From positions 59,590,759 to 59,654,758 of the forward strand of contig NC_087063.1 of assembly GCF_963678635.1 (NCBI RefSeq): 64,000 nucleotides of DNA, given 5' to 3'. A program made the translations under genes and the position numbers. This document shows positions 39,597 through 50,600 of the stretch, one piece after another (position 1 is the first letter of the stretch; every line of letters begins with the position of its first letter). Origin of the DNA: Symsagittifera roscoffensis. Its lineage: Eukaryota > Xenacoelomorpha > Acoela > Convolutidae. The notes under the pieces are model-generated. The model saw only the letters and a program-made list of their open reading frames with translations. It was not told where the DNA came from and ran no database searches.

Positions 39597-40849
39597 AAGG
39601 TTTAGAATGACGGATGCAAAAAGTTGTTAAATGATTTCTATTTTCTTAAACTGTTAGTTCTTACGATTTTTTGGTTAGCTTAACCTGGGTCTATTTGTTC
39701 AGGGTTGGAGAGAAAAGTATATCGATTCCGAAGAATGATTTTTACTTTCTCGTGACTAGTATAAGTTAAGGTGTTAACTTACTTAATCTTACTTAGGGGT
39801 AGTGATTGTGTTCAAGGGTTGGAGAATAGTAAATCGATCCACAAGGTTCAGGTATAATTAGAACGCGAGTAGTTCGTTAGATACTATTTTAAACTTACTA
39901 AGTCTAAGATTTATCCTGGGTCTGGTAAGAGGGGGGGTCAAGTGAAGGATGAATAACCGAAGTTCTTCACTGTTTATCCTAATTTGAATGATTAGTTTTG
40001 TTTTAAAAATTTCTATTAGTCTTGGGTCTTTAGAAAGGGTTGGGTAGTGAATCGACGTTTGAGGTCGTTAGACACTAATTAAGTGGGTGGGGGAGAACAA
40101 AGTTGTTCTGTTTGATCCAAGGATAAGCCTTGATGATCAAATTTAAAATTTAATTAAGTAGAAAATGATTTAAGATCCAAGGATAAGCCTTGATGATCTG
40201 GTTTTAAAATTAAGTGAATTTAAGTTTTAATAAAGTTTTAAATGTGTGTAAAGGAAAGATTTAGTGTTTTATGATGTTAGTGAGTTGATGATTGCTGTTA
40301 TGTTTTAGATGATGAAGCTGGAACAACAGGATGATTTATGATTACTAACCATTTATTGTCATGCTACTAATTTTTATTTTTGTTTTCCAATAAATATTTT
40401 TCAAACATGTTTTGTATAATACTGCAGAGTTTTAGGGAAACGATCTTAGATCTTTTTATCAATCGTTATTGTATAATATTAATTTTGTTTAGCGCCTTAA
40501 ATGATTTTGAAGAGTAACTTCAAGGTTTCATGTTTGCAAATGGAAATCTAAATTCATTGCAAGTAGTATTCGAAATATAAAAGTTTGTTCTGGCTTTTGC
40601 CGAACTATCATATAACTATACGGCAAGTTTCTACTTTGTCGTATGTCGTCTTTGGTTCGAGGTCTTCTTCCAATTCCGGGTAGTTCTATTATGGTTCGGA
40701 ATATTGGCTCTGATCTATTGAGTCGGAGAGACATTTCAATTAAATTATTGTCGTATAACATTTTGTAAATGTTTTTGTCTAATTTCTAATCTATTTTTGG
40801 TTAATTCTAATCTAGTAAGGTCTTGTTCGAGACTTATGGTCGCACCAGA
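39597..40849. other. 5' leader of element C
   Basis: 1.25 kb between the basic ORF and the 5' LTR, with no substantial frame on the element's strand apart from a 77-residue one at 40528-40761 that looks incidental. It holds two copies of GGATAAGCC inside the repeated word GATCCAAGGATAAGCCTTG at 40117 and 40174. Related leader sequence flanks the family B insertion at 43780-44110 and 59388-61160, so this leader is a good marker for decayed C relatives. Confidence 0.6.
40831..40847 (-). other. Candidate tRNA primer-binding site, element C
   Basis: The minus strand reads TGGTGCGACCATAAGTC, starting two bases inside the 5' LTR. It begins TGG, as expected for pairing with a tRNA ending in CCA. 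A decayed relative of the site is found next to the LTR at 62175. I did not identify the tRNA. Confidence 0.6.
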
Positions 40850-41257
40850 TGAGTTAGGACCGAAGTGTAACTCATAGAGTAATTTCGGATAGGGTACACC
40901 GTCTGCTCGTCACGCTATCTTATTTTCGGCCGGATAGATTCGTGCAACTTCTTAGTCTAATACCGATCCTAATCTTACTCTTATACTATCTAGTCTCAGG
41001 TTGTTTAACTAGTCTCTGCTAGGCTCAATAGATCTAGGGTATACTGGTTTATTGCGGCTGCTGAAGTGCTCGGGAGAGTCCAACTAATTTCTAAGTTAAA
41101 TTCAAATCTCTCTGGTGCTGAAATTACAAGTAACTTCAGCACTTACAAATAAGTGGGTTGTTAGTTAGATGGATCATGATTGGTTAATATTAAATACTTT
41201 ACATTGGTAAAACATTTAATTTATCCAATCATAAAATATAGTTTAGATCAGGTTCCA
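40850..41257 (-). mobile_element. Family C 5' LTR
   Basis: 408 bp with the same termini (TG and CA) as 22429-22836 and no difference seen. AATAAA lies at 41053-41048 on the minus strand. The sequence next to it outside is GTAG at 41258-41261, matching 22425-22428. Confidence 0.93.
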
Positions 41258-41640
41258 GTAGTGTATATGTGGCTAACACAATTGGTAATAAATTCCGCTT
41301 CGCCTCTCTGTTTAGACTTGAACCTATGCTTTTGCCGATTTTTTCGAAACCTTCAATTTGTCTAAAGAAAAGTCTTCAAGTTTCCAAGCTAACAACTGTT
41401 TCTCTAAAGCGGCATGTTAATCAGCACCCATTGTGAAACCGGTCTTTCGGCTGTGGTTATAGATATATCGCGCGACTGAATTGACAAAAATAGGCATTTT
41501 CTAAAAACTCATAAGCCTCGGAGGTTTGATTTTATTTATAACCAGCAAGAAAAAAACAATCCGGTTAAGAAAATTTTCCAGCATTTGAGCAAAAAGGTCA
41601 GTGAAACTTTCTGCTAGATGTTGTTTGTTATTACTATCTT

Positions 41641-41860
41641 GAGCAAGAAAAGCTAATTGTAACTTCTGAGAATTCGGAAAAAATTATTTAACAGTGATGT
41701 TCGGGAGCAATAGCGAAGCGGCGGCCCCTTTAGCACTGTAGCACTGTAGCAATAGTGAAGCGGCTAAAGGGGCCGCCGCTTCGCTATTGCTCCCGAACAG
41801 CACTGTTTTATAAATTTATTTTTCGGAATTCTCATAAATTCCAATTAGTTTTTCTTGCTC
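41641..41860. mobile_element. Hairpin MITE with perfect 36-bp inner arms
   Basis: The inner arms at 41700-41735 and 41763-41798 are perfect reverse complements, 36 bp each, GC-rich and separated by 27 bp. An outer, imperfect inverted repeat extends from 41641 (GAGCAAGAAAA) to 41860 (TTTTTCTTGCTC). The structure fits a foldback miniature element. No clear target-site duplication was found. It encodes nothing. Confidence 0.7.
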
Positions 41861-42231
41861 ACAATAAAAAAACTGGAGTCTCAAGGACCAACTAGATTCA
41901 TGCTTGTTATCTGTGGGGAATGCAAGAACTCTCAGCCTAAAAATGATTTAAAATCAGCATATAATTCTTTCGCAGGGGTACTGTAGCGGCTCTTCCTGGA
42001 AAAGAGCCGTTTCCTCGAAAGTCGGAACAAAAACGTACGTTTTCCGTGTAAAGTAAGCAATCATCTATTCGATTACGAACAGTCAGAAATTGGTATTAAC
42101 AAATAACCAGTTTGGTCAATTTGGGAAGTTTCCTATTTACCAGCGGCAAATTAATCCGGCTCAGAAAGCTAAATGGTCGAAATAACGCAGTACTGGATGA
42201 TAAGCATATCGTTTTACACTTGACATTGCGT

Positions 42232-42245
42232 GGGGGGGGGGGGGG
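42232..42245. repeat. Poly-G tract, 14 nt
   Basis: G run followed by AGGAGG. Another, of 11 G, lies at 42680-42690 inside the MITE. Such tracts are common in nematode genomes and are prone to deletion. Confidence 0.85.
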
Positions 42246-42545
42246 AGGAGGAAGTTGAGATTCGTAGTAAAAGAAACAAAATTTTGTAATTTTTAAGCAA
42301 CAATCATTTCAGATATCTTACAGGGCAGTCGGAACATTCAGGACTCCGCCTTGATATGATTAGCTTTGTTTTAACGTAAGGGCGGAATGTGAAATGACCA
42401 CATATGTCAGGGGGACATGTAACACTAAAATCAAGGTATAAGGGGTATTTCTTAGTCCAAAGGCTTCTCTATTATTCAAGACGAGCTCGAGCTATTATTC
42501 AAGTCAAGCTGTTTTAGACTAAATGATAATTGCGCGAATTTTATT

Positions 42546-43267
42546 TTCCCTCCATTTCTAAAATTTTTTCTGGTGAGCAATTGTTGTCTGTAAATCTGAA
42601 ATTTCTTAAAATGGTGAGTCGAATATCTGTTTCTCAAAAATCCACAATATAAGCAGGGGCGGATTTAGCGGGGGTGTGCGGGGGGGGGGGATTGTTGCGG
42701 ACGCCTTTCTCCTCCGCCTTTCGATCCCCTGCCGACCCAAAGGGTCCCCCCTTTTGGTACTTTTTAAGAATCCATTTTTGGTGACGGACCCTAAAAATTT
42801 TCTAAAGGCGTCTTGGGCCGCCAATATATACTAACTTTGAGTGGGAGCGCGCGCCAAAAAAAAACGATTTTTTTTTTGTTGAAACTTTCCACAAAGTGCC
42901 CAAAAACGGTTAAAAATTTGCCTGCCGCGCAAAAAATTTGGCCAAAACAACGGTTTTTTAGTGCTTTAGGAGAGCTACCAAAGTCAATTTGGTGGACCTA
43001 AAAAATGTCAAAATTTTCGAAATTTTTTTGAAAATCCGCCCCCTACCCTCTGGAAAATCCTAGATCCGCCTCTGAATATGAGCATTAAAAATGTTAGATA
43101 CCAAGCTTCAAAATTACCAGCCAGTTTTTGAACTTCACGCACTATTACGGCTAAATTTGTGATCAAACGATGCTATGAAAAACAAATTCATTCGAAGTAA
43201 TGGGTTATTTTTTCAAACATTTTCATTACACTGTGAAGTGAAACCCATAATCAATTTTTCTCAAAAT
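42546..43267. repeat. Decayed leader DNA of a C relative, interrupted by a MITE
   Basis: Outside the MITE, 42546-42653 and 43083-43267 match 44110-44413, including GGTGAGTCGAATATCTGTTT and ACCAAGCTTC-like words. In both places a family C-like LTR start follows on the right, so the pair are probably the leader next to a 5' LTR in two related, decayed elements. Confidence 0.6.
42654..43074. mobile_element. hAT-type MITE, 421 bp
   Basis: Starts CAGGGGCGGAT and ends ATCCGCCTCTG, giving short terminal inverted repeats typical of hAT elements. It is flanked by an 8-bp duplication, AATATAAG at 42646-42653 and AATATGAG at 43075-43082, one mismatch. The paralogous site near 44210-44222 lacks the insert. 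It has no transposase frame. Confidence 0.8.
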
Positions 43268-43520
43268 TGACTTCAAGTCCGTGGTGGCTTTCCCATAGAG
43301 TAATTTCGGATAGGGTACACCGTCTCTCCGTCACGCTATCCTTTTTTCGGTCGGGTAGATTCGTGCAACTTCTTGGTCTAATATCGATCCTAATCTTACT
43401 CTTAAATTTCCCATTCTCAATAGATCTAGTATATACTGGTATTCTTTCGAATTTAGACGAGAAGAAGAGCAGCTGCTTTCTAAGTTAATTTATCCTTTTC
43501 TGGTTGAAACCATAAATAGT
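43268..43520 (-). mobile_element. Decayed family C-related LTR
   Basis: Shares AGTAATTTCGGATAGGGTACACCGTC and the following 120 bases, in part, with the C LTR (22453 and 40875), and TTCAAGTCCG at its start with 62180. Its 3' half is strongly diverged, so its right end is uncertain. Confidence 0.65.
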
Positions 43521-44413
43521 TTCGATAATTTGTACAGTTGTCAGGTCGAATTCAGAAACAGCCTTGCGTGTTCTGAAAATTAAATTTTTACACTATAATT
43601 CTGTTTACAGATTATAGCTTTCTTTTTTGTTTGCTTTTTTGATTTGATATGTCCTATCTTTTGTTTATGCGGTGTATTGACGAGGTTGTATCTTGAATCA
43701 TCAATTAGACAATTTTGGAGAATTGGTGTTTGTTTTTTTTCCTAAGTTATCTTTTGACATAAGGGTTAACACGATTGATGCAAAATCAAGGTGTCAGTTT
43801 CTATTTCTTAAACTGTTAGTTTTTAAGCTTTTTGTGAGGTTATCTTAATCCCAGGGTCGTATTGTAGTGGCAAAACTGGTTGAGGAGAGGGTTTATTGAT
43901 TGAATAGAATGAGGATCAAAATACCCTCAAATGGGGATCGATATGAGACCGATGGTTGGAGAATAGTAAACCAATCCACGAGGTTCAGGTATTATTAGAA
44001 TGCAAGTAGATCGCAAATCACTGTTTTAATTCCTACCAGTGCTAAGACTTGTTCTAGACCTGGGTATTTTAAGCGGTTGGGATCAAGTGAAGGATGAGTA
44101 ACCGAAGTTCTTCACTGTTTAGCTAAATTTCGTCACTGGTGAGTCGTTGTTGTCTGTAAGTCTCAAGTTTCTTAAAATGGTGAGTCGAATATCTGTTTCT
44201 CAAAGATCCACAAAAAAGCATTAAAAACTAGTAGATACCATGTTTCGAAATTACCAACCAGTTTCGGAACTTCACGCAAAATTACGGCCTAATTTGTGAT
44301 CAAACAATGCTATGAAAAACAATTTCATTCGGAGTAATGCGTTATTTATTCAAACAATTTTATTACACTATGAAATGAAAACCATAAGCACATAACCATT
44401 TTTTCCCAAAATT
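43521..44413 (-). mobile_element. Decayed internal DNA of a C relative (basic ORF start, leader)
   Basis: 43650-43780 matches the beginning of the 155-residue ORF (39480-39620), and 43780-44110 matches the leader (GAGAATAGTAAACCAATCCACGAGG and on). It lies in the same orientation as element C but is broken by substitutions and indels. 44110-44413 is the leader next to a 5' LTR, also present at 42546. Confidence 0.65.
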
Positions 44414-44460
44414 GAGTTTAGGTCCGTGGTGGATTTCTCATAGAGTGATTTTTAGCATAA
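44414..44460 (-). mobile_element. LTR start fragment of a C relative
   Basis: Only about 45 bp resemble the LTR start at 43268 (GGTCCGTGGTGG then TCATAGAGTGA). The sequence then diverges. Confidence 0.4.
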
Positions 44461-44764
44461 GTAAATATGCAAGTAAAACAACTCTAGATTTTTTGGGGAA
44501 TAACTAGTTTTGACTCAAGAAGTTTTGTTATCTGGATCATAGGGCAGCTTCATTCGTCGACCTGCCCAATCAAGGTTCTCTCATGCCCAACGATGGCACT
44601 CTCGCAGGAATTCGCAATGTTCTCGGTCTGGAACAAGACAGCTCTGCTCGAAATGATTTTTCCTTAAAATTGCGAAAGCAAATTTACTTAAGCTTATTTT
44701 TTTGTTCATTTTTCCCGCCATTATGTCTCGAGTCTTTTGATTTTTTTAAATAATTTTTTCAGTT
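44461..44764. other. No feature recognised
   Basis: 300 bp of AT-rich DNA with no gene, repeat family or terminal repeat that I can support. Confidence 0.5.
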
Positions 44765-44868
44765 GCCGCTACAGACTTGAGCATGACATGGTCGATTCGA
44801 AGTTTTCAAAATTACTGTTTCCCCCCAAAAACAAGGTTAAACTTCACGATATGACCGACTTGCATAGA
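44765..44868 (-). mobile_element. Relic of the family B LTR 3' end
   Basis: Matches, with many changes, 268-372 of this window: GAGCATGACA, ATTCGAA and ATGACCGACTTGCA. It shows that family B has been active here for a long time. Confidence 0.55.
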
Positions 44869-45220
44869 TATATCCTATCTTTTGCTTATGCGTTGTAATG
44901 ATGAGGTCGTATCTGGAATCATTAGTTAGACAATTATGGAGAATTAGTGTTGGTTTTTTTCCCTAAATTATCTTTTGACTTAAGGGTTAAAATGTTTGAT
45001 GCAAAATCAAGGTGTCATTTTCTACTTCTTAAACTGTTAGTTTTTACGCTTTTTGTGAGGTTATCCTAATCCCCGGGTCGTATTGTAGTGGCAAGACTGG
45101 TTGAAGAGAGGGTATATTGATTGAATAGAAAGATTCAATACTGCTCTCAAACGAATATGGCATTCTTTACATCTAAGTAAACTTATTCTTACTTAAATGG
45201 GGATCGATATGAGTCTGATG
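44869..45220 (-). mobile_element. Decayed C-relative DNA immediately left of element B
   Basis: Similar to 43650-43960: TATCTTTTGCTTATGC, then AAACTGTTAGTTTTTACGC, then ATGGGGATCGATATGAG. It ends at the B LTR. The sequence right of element B (59388 on) continues the same leader, so B inserted into it. Confidence 0.65.
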
Positions 45221-46105
45221 TGTGCCATTTGGTCAATTTTGGAAGTTTGACCTTCAGAAAAACGTTAGTCTTGATTTTGGGGTGAAATGCTTTTTTTCAA
45301 ATATTCGAATTGACTTGTCATGCTCAAGTTTCTCGCGACAACTGAAACTATCAGAAAAGTAAGATCAGAAGATTCGAACTACAATCGCGGGAAAGTAGTC
45401 AAAATTAGCAGCGGGAAATTGCTATTCGCAATTTCCGATACTTAATTCGAACGAGAGTAGAGCTGTTTTATTCGTGGCAGGAGACAGAGAATAATCGCGA
45501 GTGAAAGGAGAGTGAAATTCAAGTGGACCAGAGTGAACCTTCGGTGGAAAGGTGAACAACTGAAGTCTCCCAATGGTTCAGACACAAAAACTATTTCTTG
45601 AGCTAAAACTATTGCATTACAAACTTCTCGAGTTGAACTTAATTACCCATTTTTCTAGAGTTGCTTCATAGTTTAGTTACTCGATTCTAGAGGTTGTGTC
45701 AGTATGTGAGTACAAAATTTAATTTTCTTGAGTGTGTTTTATATTGTTATGTTGAGTTAGGGAGAGTTTTTAGGTTGATAGATCTGAAATAGATCAAAGG
45801 TCCACTGTCTAATAAAAAGTAACTATACATAAGGTTCCGACCCTGGTTTTAACGGCGTCCGTGTATTTTAGGTATTTTGAGACCTAAGTATGGGGGCGTT
45901 TTATTTTCTAGAGTGGGGGTCTTTGGTAGTGGCCTTTAAGCTGTAACGGGTTTTTAGTCTCATGTCGCAAGTGAACCGAATTGGCTGCGACCGACCGCGT
46001 TGAGGTAGAAAAACACAAGAGATAGTGTCCCTGACTCTTGAGCCAATGATTATAGGCCCTATTTTTCTTTAACCTCATATGTGACTTAAGTAGGCGACTG
46101 TTACA
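45221..46105 (+). mobile_element. Family B 5' LTR
   Basis: 885 bp starting TGTGCC and ending GTTACA. Homologous to 58502-59387 and 59921-60808 with more divergence than those two have between them. TGGCGCTCCTGAG starts 12 bases inside and could be a displaced primer-binding site. Confidence 0.8.
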
Positions 46106-47680
46106 TAGTGTTTTTATGGCGCTCCTGAGTGTTTTTACGACATCAAGACTACAGGATCAAACCGACTTGACACAGCTCCTGCTGCTACATGCGCATTCTA
46201 GAGTACCGGTGGTGCGGTTCACCGAGGAACGTATTCACCTTTTGGTTGTACCGCGTTAGCTTTTTAAGAAAACTTGAGACAATTTCCCGGTGCGCTTTCC
46301 GAAACGAGGGCTAGCTAACCGAGTAAGGGGCGTCACTATGGGGACAAAACACGAGCAAAGGAGAAAAAACGAAACAAAACCAAAAAAGATTAGAAGTAGG
46401 AACAAAAAAAACATAAAACATAAAAAGGATAGTGGTTTTGACTTCCAGATTAGGTGGATCAAACCTTCATATTAATCAAAATAGTATACCCATACTGTTT
46501 TCCAATGAGACCGATCGTCTCGATCAAACCAGCAACGTTTTACAGGTGCCCAAGTGTGGGGCGTTGTAAAGTTTGCAGATAGCCTTTGATAGCAGCGGAC
46601 CACCAGGACTCTTGACTGGAAGAGGTGCCCAGCGAAGTGGGAAAGTGGACAACAAGGAGGCTTGACGACTAAGAGACTTGACTGGAACAGGTGACCAGCC
46701 CGGGGGGAAAGTGTGGCCGACCAGCAGGTGACCAGTCAGCCGTGTGATCAAAGCAGAACAGGGCAAACGGGAGAAGGTTGACAGAGGTTCTGTTTGGTCA
46801 AACGGGTATCGTTAAAATTCATTTCAAAATTTAAGAAATAAGTGTAAAATTCAATAAGCGAATACCCACCGTTTTCAGGAAAAGAAACTTTTTTACTTGA
46901 GCAGAGCTTGGGAACAGGTTCTACGGTTTTCTCTCGAGAGGTTTAGCACCCATCGCGCTTAGAGTAATTTCCGGCTTAAGTGGGGGGCTAGATAGCGGGG
47001 AGGTTAGAAGGGGGGCTGAAAATTGAAAATTCTAAAAAAGGGGGACACATTATAGTAACTATACAATCGATATCGTCGATTTAGTTACATTAGTAGACCC
47101 AGAGTCTGAAACGATCCAACTTTAGACTCAGAACAAGAGTTGTAACGCGAGGATACCCAAATTTAAGATCGAATTAAGGTAGGTAACCTGGTCGGATCGG
47201 GTGGGGGATCGAAAATAGACAGTTTTTGGAACCCGAAAGGAGAATACCTCATAAGCCCGTTAGCAAGGGGAGGAAAAACGCGTGACAATCAGGTACCAGA
47301 CATTTTTTTAAAGAAAAGACCACATTGGTTGCCTTTGAATTTTGGGTTTAATCACCAAATTTTTAATATTTTTTCAAATTTCAGTCAAATTTTTACGTTG
47401 TTAGATCAAAATTATTTGGCTTTTAACAAATTGGAAATCATAAGGCACCTGCTAACAAGTCGTAATAAAAGGAAAGTAATTTCAGGGTGGTTAGCAGGTA
47501 AAATTTCGATAAAAAAGATTGGGTTTTGGGTATTTTTTAACACTAACGCTCTAGCGCTGGTACTGGGATAGTGGATCGGAAATTCCAATACTCGACACAA
47601 GCTACAGGGGAAATCATCAATCAGACGAAGAAACACTTGAGCTACGAGGTTGGAAGGAGTGCAAAGAGACTAGCCTACGG
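46106..47680. other. Leader of element B
   Basis: 1.57 kb after the 5' LTR with only short frames. Near 46600-46720 a phrase of the type CTTGACTGGAA..AGGTG.CCAGC is repeated twice or three times. More GC-rich than its surroundings. I see no gene. Confidence 0.55.
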
Positions 47681-47685
47681 TCTTG

Positions 47686-50600
47686 GGATAGTGATCTAAG
47701 TGTCCCAACACTTAGGAACAGGAGATCCGAGTGTCCCAACACTGAGGAACAAGAGATCCGACTGGACCAACACTCGAGGGTTCAGAAAAGTCCTGGGACA
47801 GTACTAAGTGTACCAACACTCAGGCGAAGTCTCCCAATAGGGTTCAGAGAAGTCCTGTGAGAGTACGAAGTGTCCCAACACTTAAGGCGAAGGGTCCTAG
47901 GTGGGTTCAGAAAAGTCCTGGGACGGTAACGAAGTGTCCCAACACTTGAGCGAAGGGTCCTAGGAGGGTCCAGAAAAGTCCTGGGACAGTACGAACTGTC
48001 CCAACACTTGTGCGAAGGGTCCTAGGAGGGTTGAGAAAAGTCCTGGGACAGTAACAAGTGTCCCAACACTTGAGCGAAGGGTCCTAGGAGGGTTCAGAAA
48101 AAGTCCTGGAAAAGTACGAAGTGTCCCAACACTCAGGCGAAGTCTCCTAAAAGGGTTCAGAGAAATCCTGGGACAGTACGAAATGTCCCAGCACTTAAGG
48201 CGAAGGGTCCTAGTTGGGTTCAGAAAAGTCCTGGGACAGTAACGAAGTGTACCAACACTCAGGCGAAGTCTCCCAATAGGGTTCAGAGAAGTCCTGTGAG
48301 AGTACGAAGTGTCCCAACACTGAGGAACAAGAGATCCGACTGGACCAACACTCGAGGGTTCAGAAAAGTCCTGGGACAGTACGAAATGTACCAACACTCA
48401 GGCGAAGTCTCCCAATAGGGTTCAGAGAAGTCCTGTGAGAGTACGAAGTGTCCCAACACTTAAGGCGAAGGGTCCTAGGTGGGTTCAGAAGAGTCCTGGG
48501 ACGGTAACGAAGTGTCCCAACACTTGAGCGAAGGGTCCTAGGAGGGTCCAGAAAAGTCCTGGGACAGTACGAACTGTCCCAACACTTGTGCGAAGGGCCC
48601 TAGGAGGGTTGAGAAAAGTCCTGGGACAGTAACAAGTGTCCCAACACTTGAGCGAAGGGTCCTAGGAGGGTTCAGAAAAAGTCCTGGAAAAGTACGAAGT
48701 GTCCCAACACTCAGGCGAAGTCTCCTAAAAGGGTTCAGAGAAATCCTGGGACAGTACGAAATGTCCCAGCACTTAAGGCGAAGGGTCCTAGTTGGGTTCA
48801 GAAAAGTGCTGGGACAGTAACGAAGTGTACCAACACTCAAGCGAAGTCTCCCAATAGGGTTCAGAGAAGTCCTGTGAGAGTACGAAGTGTCCCAACCACT
48901 CAAGCGAAGTCTCCCAATAGGGTTCAGAGAAGTCCTGTGAGAGTACGAAGTGTCCCAACACTGAGGAACAAGAGATCCGACTGGACCAACACTCGAGGGT
49001 TCAGAAAAGTCCTGGGACAGTACGAAGTGTACCAACACTCAGGCGAAGTCTCCCAATAGGGTTCAGAGAAGTCCTGTGAGAGTGCGAAGTGTCCCAACAC
49101 TTAAGGCGAAGGGTCCTAGGTGGGTTCAGAAGAGTCCTGGGACGGTAACGAAGTGTCCCAACACTTGAGCGAAGGGTCCTAGGAGGGTCCAGAAAAGTCC
49201 TGGGACAGTACGAACTGTCCCAACACTTGTGCGAAGGGTCCTAGGAGGGTTGAGAAAAGTCCTGGGACAGTAACAAGTATCCCAACACTTGAGCAAAGGG
49301 TCCTAGGAGGGTTCAGAAAAAGTCCTGGAAAAGTACGAAATGTCCCAACACTTGTGCGAAGGGTCCTAGGAGGGTTGAGAAAAGTCCTGGGACAGTAACA
49401 AGTATCCCAACACTTGAGCAAAGGGTCCTAGGAGGGTTCAGAAAAAGTCCTGGAAAAGTACGAAGTGTCCCAACACTCAAGCGAAGTCTCCTAAAAGGGT
49501 TCAGAGAAATCCTGGGACAGTACGAAATGTCCCAGCACTTAAGGCGAAGGGTCCTAGTTGGGTTCAGAAAAGTCCTGGGACAGTAACGAAGTGTACCAAC
49601 ACTCAGGCGAAGTCTCCCAATAGGGTTCAGAGAAGTCCTGTGAGAGTCCGAAGTGTCCCAACACTGAGGAACAAGAGATCCGACTGGACCAACACTCGAG
49701 GGTTCAGAAAAGTCCTGGGACAGTACGAAGTGTACCAACACTCAGGCGAAGTCTCCCAATAGGGTTCAGAGAAGTTTTGTGAGAGTGCGAAGTGTCCCAA
49801 CACTTAAGGCGAAGGGTCCTAGGTGGGCTCAGAAGAGTCCTGGGACGGTAACGAAGTGTCCCAACAATTGAGCGAAGGGTCCTAGGAGGGTCCAGAAAAG
49901 TCCTGGGACAGTACGAACTGTCCCAACACTTGTGCGAAGGGCCCTATGAGGGTTGAGAAAAGTCCTGGGACAGTAACAAGTGTCCCAACACTTGAGCGAA
50001 GAGTCCTAGGAGGGTTCAGAAAAAGTCCTGGAAAAGTACGAAGCGTCCCAACACTTAGGCGAAGTCTCCTAAAAGGGTTCAGAGAAATCCTGGGTCAGTA
50101 CGAAGTGTCCCAACACTGAGGAACAAGAGATCCGACTGGACCAACACTCGAGGGTTCAGAAAAGTCCTGGGCAGTACGAAGTGTACCAACACTCAGGCGA
50201 AGTCTCCCAATAGGGTTCAGAGAAGTCCTGTGAGAGTACGAAGTGTCCCAACACTTAAGGCGAAGGGTCCTAGGTGGGTTCAGAAATGTCTTGGGACGGT
50301 AACGAAGTGTCCCAACACTTGAGCGAAGGGTCCTAGGAGGGTCCAGAAAAGTCCTGGGACAGTACGAACTGTCCCAACACTTGTGCGAAGGGTCCTAGGA
50401 GGGTTGAGAAAAGTCCTGGGACAGTAACAAGTGTCCCAACACTTGAGCAAAGGGTCCTAGGAGAGTTCAGAAGAAGTCCTGGAAAAGTACGAAGTGTCCC
50501 AACACTCAGGCGAAGTCTCCTAAAAGGGTTCAGAGAAATCCTGGGACAGTAAGAAATGTCCCAGCACTTAAGGCGAAGGGTCCTAGTTGGGTTCAGAAAA

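Larger units (their letters stand above)
22429..41257 (-). mobile_element. Giant complete LTR retroelement (family C), 18.8 kb, with env-like and orphan ORFs
   Basis: Bounded by two 408-bp LTRs that I cannot tell apart by eye, and flanked by GTAG on each side (22425-22428 and 41258-41261). Domain order on the minus strand is gag, protease, RT, RNase H, integrase, which is Ty3/gypsy. Three further ORFs follow pol. A primer-binding-site-like sequence starting TGG lies two bases inside the 5' LTR. The 5' leader is 1.25 kb and the 3' non-coding region 1.56 kb. Ty3/gypsy elements are usually 5-10 kb; elements this long are rare, with plant Ogre and planarian Burro as known giants. Identical LTRs imply a very recent insertion. 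Confidence 0.92.
41262..42545. other. Flank of element C, no gene seen
   Basis: Contains a large hairpin repeat (41641-41860) and a G tract at 42232-42245. The rest is AT-rich with only short frames. The first ~20 bases are the continuation of the element C target site (AGTGTATATG after the duplicated GTAG). Confidence 0.55.

Noticed and set aside
46117-46129. Primer-binding site TGGCGCTCCTGAG in element B
   Set aside because: It begins 12 bases inside the LTR end, farther than usual, and I could not name a matching tRNA; kept only as a remark.
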